The notes under the pieces: model-generated
Seen by the model: the letters and a program-made list of their open reading frames with translations, nothing else
Databases searched by the model: none
Told to the model about the DNA's origin: nothing
Shown here: positions 1-6,085 of the stretch, one piece after another
How the letters are laid out: every line of letters starts with the position of its first letter
How positions within the stretch are numbered: the stretch's first letter is position 1
Assembly: GCA_019594305.1 (NCBI GenBank)
Contig: JAFDTZ010000118.1
Coordinates: forward strand, 1-6,194
DNA from: Thermoplasmata archaeon
GTDB lineage: Archaea; Thermoplasmatota; Thermoplasmata; Halarchaeoplasmatales; Halarchaeoplasmataceae
Reading direction: 5' to 3'
DNA: 6,194 bases
Program-made: the position numbers and the translations under genes

Positions 1-3000
1 ACAACATCTTGCCAGCTGAAGAAGGGATAGGTTTCGTGATCCACAATATTCCATATGTAGTCCGTGTCACGGGATTCGGTATCCAGAACATCTGTTACAT
101 CCCAGTCTGCATCAACGAATGTAGATAGATCTATCATCTCGGCGGTGGTTTTACCGGTGCCACCGTCACTCTCATCTTGGCCCGATGTTTCAACATCCCA
201 GAATGAATCTTCCACAAGAGGAACTCCAAAACCATGTCGACGCCCAATTAGTCCCCCTGCATGTACTTCTCCGATAACCTTTCCGCAGGAATAGGAGCCG
301 CTAACTGATACATAAACAAAATGATGGCTGTAAATATCACCTACGATCCCGCCTACGAATCTATATCCTGTCACATCTCCTGTTGAGTACGAGTTATACA
401 ACACGGTTAAATATTCCAAAGACGTCATTTGGCCAACAACTCCACCGATATAAGCATTACCAATAACTTTCCCAGAAGCATAAGAACTTAACACATCGCC
501 ACCTATATTCGCACCCACGAGCCCGCCTACACACTCTTCAGCGCTCACGTTTCCTGTGGCATATGAGTCGGACACAATACTAGAACCCATGTTTCCTATA
601 AGCCCGCCTGAATAATAATTACCGTTGACATTACCCGAGGCGTGTGAATGGGATACTTTGCTGTAAACGAGCCACCCTACAAGACCCCCTGCAAACAACC
701 GGCCGCTTACATCTCCATTGGCATATGAGTAATCTATAGTGCTATCTCTGAATGAACCCACAAGTCCTCCCGCTACAGAAGCATTCACCGTACAGTTTGA
801 ATACGAGTCCGACACTAGACCATAGTTAATTCCACCGAGTCCACCAGCATATAGGAATCCATTGACAGTACCCGATACAAAAATGCTCTCTACCATACCC
901 CAGCTATACCCTACTAGTCCGCCTGCAACATACCCTGTAATGTTTACATCGATCAGACCGAAGTTTCTAATCATATTTACATCATGGTATCCGAACATGC
1001 CTACAACATTTGGTTGATTAACATATAGGTTTGAAATAGTATGATTATTCCCGTCGAACTCCGCTGCCTGAAAAGGAATGTACAAACCAGGAGCATCTGA
1101 TAGGTCTATATCTGCCCCCAAACGGAATTTGTATCCCGCTCTGTCCGCAAATCCGAGAAGGTCACGTAAACCATCTACGGTACTTATCTCATAATAATCG
1201 CCAACAGGAACCAAAGTATGGCTGTAGTCAGTTATGTTTAAAGTCAAGTTGTTGTTTAACCAATCCTGATACATCTCATGATAAATAGCGCCCCTTGTGA
1301 TTCGGCGTTCACCGTTTATCAATACTGAGTCGACATTATAAAATGAATTCGTAACATTGCTGAACAGAAGACTATTTCCCACTAATCCACCTACTCTTGC
1401 ATGACCGTTGACCATGCCCATCATAGAGTATGAATTGGATATCTTACCATACCCGTTTCGTCCGATGAGACCACCTACCCATCCCTGACCGATTACATTC
1501 ATATCAACAAGCCCCACATTGGTGATCACACCATATTCACCGATAAAACCGAAGAGACCAATGTAGTCCTCTGATGAGCGGTTGATATGCAACCCAGTAA
1601 TCGTATGATTGCGTCCATCAAACCTACCTTGAAAGTGGTCATAGGTACTATCAAGTGGTCCTTTACCGATGGGTTCGAACCCCTTTCCACCAAAGAATCT
1701 TTCAGATTTAGTAGCATCGATATCGTTGGCAAGGATGTAATTACTTCTCAAATCATATCTCATCCACTGTAGTTCAGCTACACTCGTGATGAGATACGCC
1801 TCTTCTTCTTCACACCAGTATGGCGGGGATGAGCCTGTAAGAAATTTTATTATACCTCCAGTCATTTCCTCACCGTTGACTTCTGCAACTGCCCTGTATT
1901 CGTAAAAATTATATGGGTGAAGATTATCCAACTCATAAGAAAATTCCAATGGCTCTGTTATATTTTCTACAACAACTTTTTCCCAATAATCATCGCCATA
2001 CTTTCTGTACTCGAAAAAGACCTCGGCCTCATCCACATACATATGGGTCACCTCACCACGTAGAACGGTGCTTTCATATGCAAGGTCGGGTTCCATTGTG
2101 AATATCTCCACATCCCTATGAGAAGAAAAAAAATTCGTAAAAGTAAACTTCTGTTGCCCGTTCCATTCCAGCACACCTTTGTATTCGTAAACGGTTCCTT
2201 TTATTAGGTCTTCTATTTCCGTTTCGATTATTTGAGGTTCAAAAACAGTTAAGGGGTTCGTTTGCGTCCAATCACTAGTTCCTACTTCACGATGCAGGAA
2301 ATGTACCTCTGCCTCATCGTTGGGCATGGTCAAGAGTCTTGCTCTAAGTGTTGCATGGGTCTGGTTTATACCAATGGGATCCATTACACGTATCATCGAT
2401 ATAACTTCGACTGCCCTTCCTACATCTATTATTCCGTGTCCGTATCGTGTATTCTGTGTCGCGCCTAAATCATCACCTGCCTCGTAGTAATCCCCTGTTT
2501 CAGCCAATGCCTGATACACACAATCGACTGACAGGTAGGAGTCCAGCATGAGTGCGACGGCCCCCGCTACATGAGGCGTCGCCATGGACGTTCCACTAAA
2601 ATAATCCCACCCACCACCGGGTACAGCCGATAAAACATCCACACCCGGTGCCGAAAAATCGGGTTTTACGTACTGTTCCGGTGTATCGTCCCTTTCATCC
2701 TCGACTATTGCACCACTACTCCAAACCGCTATGTTGTCATTTGCATTGGATGCTCCGATACCAAACGCTTCGTAGATAGCTCCCGGGCTCCCGTAAGCAC
2801 CATGACCATCGTTTCCGATGGCCGCGACGGGAACAACACCTGAATATTTTAGGTTCAGGATGGGTTCTTCCATGTACTCATTATATCCATCTGTACCCCA
2901 CGACATACTAGCCACATGGGCACGGTGTTCTTCAACAGGTTCGAGTATATTTCCGTGTCGATCATATGGCTCCACTTTCCATTCCATCCCGGCTATCACC

Positions 3001-3971
3001 TGGGCAAATGTTCCGCCACCACCAGGTAATACATTTGCATGCATGAGCTCCGCACCGGGAGCCACGCCTATATGGATTCCGCTGTGGTTACCACCCAGAA
3101 CAGTACCCGAGCAGTGTGTGCCATGTCCATGCGTATCATGCGGGGTGGAATCAGAGACTATATTGCCACTACTATCGAAATGTATCCAGCCACCGGTGTA
3201 GTATTCATCGTCATTCACATTCACCATCTTCCCGGCCAGATCGGGATGGTTCATGTCAACACCGGTGTCCGAGACCGCAACACGGATACCGGATCCGTCG
3301 ATATCCATATCCCAGACGCCCGTGACATTGATCCTTTCCAGACCCCACGTCATATTTCCGCCTTCATACAAATATTCATTGAAGCTTTTTGTTGCACCCC
3401 ATAACTCATCGGTAAGATGATGTAGGTCATAAAGGTCATCGGTATGATCCAATTCATCATGGTATCGGAAAGATATTTTCGATGATTCCGGGATGCTCAC
3501 CTCAAAATTCTCATGCACCTTCCATACGTTTTCCTGTTCAGCAATTATGTTCAAGGTCCCCACCCGTATTTTGGCCAAGATAGCGTTCGCAATCCAGAAC
3601 GTGTTTAGAACTCTGCCGTGATTTCTTTCCACAAGCTCTACAATACCGGTCTGTTCTCTTTCCGAATATTCTTTCAAATCCGTGATAACTTCGCTCCAAT
3701 GGATATCTTCCAAAACATGTTTGTCGAATTCTTTCGGTGATAACCGTATCATGACTTCAATGTATTCGTCTTCCGATTTGAGAGCGATCGCCTCTCGTAG
3801 TCTTGGGTCTATGATGTCATATTCTTTAGAACAAAAAGGGCGGATTTTGAAATCAAATTCCGTTTCAGATATCTCTCTACATGTTACAACGCCAGTTGTT
3901 CCCACTGTCACCCCGATCAGACTACCCACTAGCAGCAGTGTGATGCACGTCACACTTAGCTTTTTCATCAT
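1..3971 (-). CDS. Secreted subtilisin-family (S8) serine protease with Fn3-like and GLUG-repeat domains, 3' end outside window
   Basis: This is an extracellular endopeptidase, open for 1323 codons from the ATG at 3971 to the window edge with no internal stop. Residues 1-30 are a signal peptide (MMKK, then a hydrophobic run). Residues 68-162 resemble an I9 inhibitor propeptide. The S8 domain spans about 209-525: Asp235 (AVSDTGVD), His283 (HGHGTHCSG), oxyanion Asn387 (AIGNDG) and Ser462 (SGTSMATPHVAG) are all present, so it should be active. Two Fn3-like modules follow (about 526-620 and 626-714). A first GLUG cassette (725-874), a linker and second entry module (875-998), nine GLUG repeats (999-1253) and an end cap from 1254 complete the visible part. 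By analogy with the neighbouring gene, the missing C-terminus may hold B-repeats and a membrane anchor; that is inference. An in-frame ATG at 4022 overlaps the upstream stop and is an alternative start. I prefer 3971 because MMKK begins the signal peptide in both genes. The family call is firm; the substrate is unknown. Confidence 0.93.
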   Translation of the reverse strand, partial: MMKKLSVTCITLLLVGSLIGVTVGTTGVVTCREISETEFDFKIRPFCSKEYDIIDPRLREAIALKSEDEYIEVMIRLSPKEFDKHVLEDIHWSEVITDLKEYSEREQTGIVELVERNHGRVLNTFWIANAILAKIRVGTLNIIAEQENVWKVHENFEVSIPESSKISFRYHDELDHTDDLYDLHHLTDELWGATKSFNEYLYEGGNMTWGLERINVTGVWDMDIDGSGIRVAVSDTGVDMNHPDLAGKMVNVNDDEYYTGGWIHFDSSGNIVSDSTPHDTHGHGTHCSGTVLGGNHSGIHIGVAPGAELMHANVLPGGGGTFAQVIAGMEWKVEPYDRHGNILEPVEEHRAHVASMSWGTDGYNEYMEEPILNLKYSGVVPVAAIGNDGHGAYGSPGAIYEAFGIGASNANDNIAVWSSGAIVEDERDDTPEQYVKPDFSAPGVDVLSAVPGGGWDYFSGTSMATPHVAGAVALMLDSYLSVDCVYQALAETGDYYEAGDDLGATQNTRYGHGIIDVGRAVEVISMIRVMDPIGINQTHATLRARLLTMPNDEAEVHFLHREVGTSDWTQTNPLTVFEPQIIETEIEDLIKGTVYEYKGVLEWNGQQKFTFTNFFSSHRDVEIFTMEPDLAYESTVLRGEVTHMYVDEAEVFFEYRKYGDDYWEKVVVENITEPLEFSYELDNLHPYNFYEYRAVAEVNGEEMTGGIIKFLTGSSPPYWCEEEEAYLITSVAELQWMRYDLRSNYILANDIDATKSERFFGGKGFEPIGKGPLDSTYDHFQGRFDGRNHTITGLHINRSSEDYIGLFGFIGEYGVITNVGLVDMNVIGQGWVGGLIGRNGYGKISNSYSMMGMVNGHARVGGLVGNSLLFSNVTNSFYNVDSVLINGERRITRGAIYHEMYQDWLNNNLTLNITDYSHTLVPVGDYYEISTVDGLRDLLGFADRAGYKFRLGADIDLSDAPGLYIPFQAAEFDGNNHTISNLYVNQPNVVGMFGYHDVNMIRNFGLIDVNITGYVAGGLVGYSWGMVESIFVSGTVNGFLYAGGLGGINYGLVSDSYSNCTVNASVAGGLVGSFRDSTIDYSYANGDVSGRLFAGGLVGWLVYSKVSHSHASGNVNGNYYSGGLIGNMGSSIVSDSYATGNVSAEECVGGLVGANIGGDVLSSYASGKVIGNAYIGGVVGQMTSLEYLTVLYNSYSTGDVTGYRFVGGIVGDIYSHHFVYVSVSGSYSCGKVIGEVHAGGLIGRRHGFGVPLVEDSFWDVETSGQDESDGGTGKTTAEMIDLSTFVDADWDVTDVLDTESRDTDYIWNIVDHETYPFFSWQDV
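3..212 (-). repeat. GLUG end-cap module, protease copy
   Basis: Residues 1254-1323 hold FWDVETSGQ, GTGKTTAEMI, STFVDADWDV, YIWNIV and TYPFFSWQ, aligning with the end cap of the neighbouring surface protein. The window stops right after the point where that protein starts its B-repeats. Confidence 0.75.
213..977 (-). repeat. Array of nine GLUG repeats in the protease
   Basis: Protein residues 999-1253 consist of about nine degenerate repeats of 25-33 residues, each built as [I/V]xx[S/D]SYAxGxV-G-x-aGGLVG. Clear cores include AGGLVGYSWG, AGGLVGWL, SGGLIGNMG, VGGLVGANIG, IGGVVGQM, VGGIVGD and AGGLIGRR. GLUG repeats (named for this motif) are expected to stack as a right-handed beta-helix or solenoid. 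The DNA is divergent between units, so this is an old array rather than a recent expansion. Confidence 0.88.
978..1349 (-). other. Linker module and second GLUG entry unit within the protease
   Basis: Residues 875-925 (NSFYNVDSVLING onward, with DWLNNNLTLNI and TLVPVGDYY) are not GLUG repeats and have no counterpart in the neighbouring gene. They lead into a second entry unit at 926-998 (YYEISTVDGLRDLL, LGADIDLSDAPGLYIPF, FDGNNHTISNLYV, VGMFGY). The solenoid is therefore interrupted and restarted. From memory, similar linkers occur in other environmental GLUG proteins; I cannot verify that here. Confidence 0.65.
1350..1799 (-). repeat. First GLUG cassette of the protease: entry module and two to three repeats
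   Basis: Residues 725-874 begin with an entry module (ITSVAELQWMR, ILANDIDA, FEPIGK, FDGRNHTITGLHI, IGLFGFIGE), then repeats with cores VGGLIGRNG and VGGLVGNS, and a third that decays into NSFYNVDS. The entry module is a close relative of the one in the neighbouring surface protein, where YQLQAMR, LANDIDAN and FNGHNYTITGLYI occupy the same places. Confidence 0.82.
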
Positions 3972-3986
3972 TATTCTCGCTTTATA
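3972..3986 (-). promoter_or_regulatory. 5' leader block shared by both genes (protease copy)
   Basis: The 15 nt just before the ATG read TATAAAGCGAGAATA and match the 15 nt before the other gene's ATG (TATAATGTGAGAAGC) at 11 of 15 positions. No good GGTG-type Shine-Dalgarno sequence is present; GCGAGA is the only purine-rich candidate. The block could be a weak ribosome site, part of the initiator region, or simply what remains of the duplication that made the two genes. Confidence 0.4.
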
Positions 3987-4003
3987 GCTGTTTTTTTTAC
4001 AAC

Positions 4004-4019
4004 TATCTTTATCTCTTTT
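4004..4019 (-). promoter_or_regulatory. Putative archaeal promoter of the protease gene
   Basis: On the minus strand GAAAAGA is followed by GATAAAGATA (4013-4004), a BRE-like purine tract and a weak TATA-like box. Its centre is about 38 bp before the ATG at 3971, the same distance as in the neighbouring gene, and TTGTAAAAA follows the box in both. The box is a poorer match than the upstream one. The gene may therefore also depend on read-through from the first gene, since no minus-strand T-tract terminator lies between them. Confidence 0.38.
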
Positions 4020-6037
4020 CATGAATCTGTAGCCTCTGTGAGCATCTCCTCTCCTTCAGGAGTGGATAATTCATTCTCTTCTTCCGTCAATGTCTCGTCT
4101 TCGTTCACCGGCTTCTTTTTCATCCAGAAGAACACCGCTGCAAGCAATATCACAACAGCAGCTGCGAACAGTATCAACCAAAGAAGTCCGGTATCGTCGT
4201 CTTCCTCCGCCTCATGCACGGTAACACTTTCCGACTTTTCCTCGAATACTATCTCGAATGTACCGGCGTTAGCGAAGGTATGTGTGAGGTTATGTCCGGC
4301 GGTGCCGTTGGCCGGTATAACCAGGGTGTGGATCACTGTACCATCAACGACCAAGTCGATGTAACCATCCAGCAGTCCGGTGTTTCTCGCACCCACGGTT
4401 ATGGTCACTTCCAGAGGTGCTGTGCCTTCAACGGGGTTTACCAAGAGTACGAAGTTATCCGGTAAGAACAGGAGTTCTTCGAAGTGTGCGGTGATGTTTT
4501 TATCGCCATCCATCACGATGGTGATATTTTCGTTCGTTTCATTTCCCTCTGGAACATCACCGGACCAGTGACTGAATCGCCAGCCGGTTGAGGGTTTTGC
4601 AGTCATGTTCACCAACGTGCCGTACGCGTAGGTGTGGTTACCCACCGGAGGGTCGGTACCCCCTTCGCCGATGACGGATAAAGTGAGGTTATGGTATATC
4701 TGTTCGAAGTGTGCTGTGACCGTCTTGTTGCCGTCCATTATGATGGTTATATTTTCGTTCGTTTCCTGGCCATCCGGTACATCACCGGACCAGTGGCTGA
4801 AGTACCAGCCTTGTTCGGGAAGGGAAGTTACGGTAACGAGTGTACCGTACTTATACGTATGCTGACCTTCTCCGGGATCAGTAAACCCTTCACCTTCGAT
4901 AGTTATGGTCAAAAATATTGATTTCCTCTGCCAGAAAAGTTGCGGATAGTTTTCATCTTCTATTATCCACCATATATTGTAGAAATCCCAGCCAACATCG
5001 GTGAACGTACCTTGTGTCATCATCTCTTGAGTAGTTTTACCGGTAGCGTTGCCCGCTGTTTCAGTCTGACCACTTGTTTCAATGTTCCAGAAATTCCTAG
5101 ACATTTCATAATTCCCACCATAGTGCACGGTTCCAGCAAAGCCTTTGTCGGTAGGGTTAGTTACATTACCTTCGTACACAACTTGGCCAGTAGAATAGCA
5201 GTTGATTATCTTTCCCTCATTATTCCAACCTATAAAACCACCCAATGAGTTGCTACTACCATAAATACGGGTTACAGTTCCCAGCGAATAACTATCCTTG
5301 ATTAAACCATAGCTGTGTAAACCCATAAAACCACCTACATGTGTAACACCCATTACGTCTCCAGTAGCATAAGAATATTCTAATGTTTTACTGTTCCAAC
5401 CCACAACTCCACCGACACGTTGCTCTCCACCCACTATTGCCGTAGAAGATGTATTGGAAACTGATGCATAATTCAAGCTAAAGTCCCCGTTGGTTCCTAC
5501 AACGCCCCCTGTATTCCAGATGCCATATACCTCTCCGGAGACATGTGCATTTACTATCGAACCTAGGTTCCATCCCACAAGACCGCCTACATGCAATTCC
5601 CCGTTTAGGGATATATTTGCTAAAAAAACATTAGAGATATATCCTGTCTCACCAACGTACCCAAATAAACCAGTATAATCTGTTGTACGACTTATGTATA
5701 ATCCCGTTATTGTATAGTTGTGTCCATTAAAGCTACCTTTGAATCTGCCACCATCATCACCTACTGGCTCGAATCCAGCACCGTCGTTCCACTCACTAGT
5801 TTCATTCGCATCAATATCATTTGCAAGTGCGTAGTGAGCATTCAGGTCATCCCTCATCGCCTGTAACTGGTAAACGTTCTCTATCATATAAGGGTTTTCC
5901 AATGTACCGCTTCCGTAAGCGAAGGATGTTAAAATATCATCTCGAACGCCCCCTTCATCAGTGAACCAAAATGCCACACCTAGCAAACTACCAACGAGTA
6001 ACAGTGCTATGCACATTACAATCGGCTTTTTCATCAT
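4019..6037 (-). CDS. Membrane-anchored GLUG-repeat surface protein with two InlB-type B-repeats and a CARDB/PKD-like domain
   Basis: This is a predicted cell-surface protein of 672 residues with no catalytic domain that I can recognise. Residues 1-25 form a signal peptide (MMKK plus a hydrophobic stretch). A GLUG entry module lies at about 49-130 (LANDIDAN, FNGHNYTITGLYI, GLFGYVGE), followed by about six GLUG repeats (131-308, VGGLVGWN type) and an end cap (313-370, FWNIETSGQ, TGKTT). Two InlB-type B-repeats follow (375-446 and 450-521, each with FSHWSGDVP and ending TAHFE). Residues 529-608 resemble a CARDB or PKD-like beta-sandwich. An acidic spacer, a single membrane helix (618-638), a KKK stop-transfer signal and a 30-residue tail with 12 acidic residues end the protein. 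The expected topology is type I: repeats outside, tail inside. The longer start at 6073 adds 12 residues but lies inside the TATA-like box, so I chose 6037. GLUG and B-repeat proteins are usually adhesive or structural; a role as partner of the downstream protease is inference. Confidence 0.9.
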   Translation of the reverse strand: MMKKPIVMCIALLLVGSLLGVAFWFTDEGGVRDDILTSFAYGSGTLENPYMIENVYQLQAMRDDLNAHYALANDIDANETSEWNDGAGFEPVGDDGGRFKGSFNGHNYTITGLYISRTTDYTGLFGYVGETGYISNVFLANISLNGELHVGGLVGWNLGSIVNAHVSGEVYGIWNTGGVVGTNGDFSLNYASVSNTSSTAIVGGEQRVGGVVGWNSKTLEYSYATGDVMGVTHVGGFMGLHSYGLIKDSYSLGTVTRIYGSSNSLGGFIGWNNEGKIINCYSTGQVVYEGNVTNPTDKGFAGTVHYGGNYEMSRNFWNIETSGQTETAGNATGKTTQEMMTQGTFTDVGWDFYNIWWIIEDENYPQLFWQRKSIFLTITIEGEGFTDPGEGQHTYKYGTLVTVTSLPEQGWYFSHWSGDVPDGQETNENITIIMDGNKTVTAHFEQIYHNLTLSVIGEGGTDPPVGNHTYAYGTLVNMTAKPSTGWRFSHWSGDVPEGNETNENITIVMDGDKNITAHFEELLFLPDNFVLLVNPVEGTAPLEVTITVGARNTGLLDGYIDLVVDGTVIHTLVIPANGTAGHNLTHTFANAGTFEIVFEEKSESVTVHEAEEDDDTGLLWLILFAAAVVILLAAVFFWMKKKPVNEDETLTEEENELSTPEGEEMLTEATDS
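4475..4915 (-). repeat. Tandem pair of InlB-type B-repeat domains (4700-4915 and 4475-4690)
   Basis: Two 72-residue domains with a 75-codon (225-bp) period. Each has the order LT-[I/V]-x-GEG, TDP, GxHTYxYGTLV, GWxFSHWSGDVP, ETNENITI, MDGxK, TAHFE, typical of divergent InlB B-repeats (the Flg_new_2-like family). Identity persists at the DNA level: on the minus strand both copies contain CACTGGTCCGGTGATGT and GAAACGAACGAAAATAT. That points to a fairly recent duplication or ongoing gene conversion. Such domains usually act as stalks or adhesive spacers. Confidence 0.85.
4928..5101 (-). repeat. GLUG end-cap module, surface-protein copy
   Basis: Residues 313-370 (672-residue numbering) hold FWNIETSGQ, TGKTTQEMM, a TFTDVGWDF strand, IWWI, and NYPQLFWQ. 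This aspartate/tryptophan-rich module closes the GLUG solenoid, and a clear homologue occurs in the protease. In DNA the strongest shared stretch is ACCGGTAAAAC on the minus strand. Confidence 0.75.
5102..5647 (-). repeat. GLUG repeat array of the surface protein
   Basis: About six degenerate repeats lie at protein residues 131-312 (672-residue numbering). Their cores are VGGLVGWNLG, TGGVVGTNG, VGGVVGWNS, VGGFMGLHS, LGGFIGWNN and the degenerate KGFAGTV. Several are followed by SYATG- or SYSLG-type strands as in the protease. The last unit carries an extra loop (EGNVTNPTDK) before the end cap. Confidence 0.85.
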
Positions 6038-6052
6038 GCTTCTCACATTATA
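6038..6052 (-). promoter_or_regulatory. 5' leader block shared by both genes (surface-protein copy)
   Basis: TATAATGTGAGAAGC directly precedes the ATG at 6037 and pairs with the equivalent block of the protease gene. GTGAGA could act as a weak ribosome-binding site about 3-8 nt before the start. The block covers the expected transcription start region. Confidence 0.4.
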
Positions 6053-6058
6053 CGTATA
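6049..6058. promoter_or_regulatory. 10-bp perfect palindrome near the predicted transcription start
   Basis: TATACGTATA is its own reverse complement and lies between the TATA-like box (6072-6078) and the start codon, over the predicted transcription start. An operator for a dimeric repressor is possible. AT-rich palindromes of this length also occur by chance, and the protease gene has no copy. Confidence 0.2.
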
Positions 6059-6065
6059 TGTTTTT

Positions 6066-6085
6066 ACAAACATATATACTTTGCT
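6066..6085 (-). promoter_or_regulatory. Putative archaeal promoter of the GLUG surface-protein gene
   Basis: Read on the minus strand, a purine/A-rich CAAAG runs into TATATAT (6078-6072), which fits a BRE plus TATA-box arrangement. The TATA centre is 38 bp before the ATG at 6037. With the usual spacing of about 25 bp to the transcription start, that predicts a leader of roughly 10-13 nt. The alternative ATG at 6073 falls within this box and could not be on such a transcript. Confidence 0.5.

Noticed and set aside
213..977. CRISPR-like or satellite DNA repeat array
   Set aside because: The periodicity is at the protein level (25-33 residues, degenerate); there are no identical DNA repeats separated by unique spacers.
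1526..1732. Minus-strand 68-codon frame starting with MPTISMLL
   Set aside because: It is out of frame within the GLUG cassette of the protease, whose own frame reads continuously with conserved motifs through this stretch.
2126..2133. Run of eight T on the minus strand, as a terminator or slippage site
   Set aside because: The protease frame is intact on both sides and encodes part of the first Fn3-like module (TNFFSS), so neither a frameshift nor a functional terminator is needed.
2818..3201. Plus-strand open frame of 127 codons
   Set aside because: It lies antisense to the conserved catalytic core of the protease, has low-complexity composition rich in Pro, Ser and Cys, and shows no recognisable domain.
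3991..3998. Plus-strand run of eight T in the intergenic gap, as a terminator
   Set aside because: Archaeal terminators read as T-tracts on the coding strand; here the minus strand reads A, so it would not stop either gene.
4038..4364. Plus-strand open frame of 108 codons rich in serine
   Set aside because: It mirrors the acidic tail and membrane helix of the minus-strand surface protein; the serine richness comes from complementing Glu/Asp codons and Ala-rich sequence.
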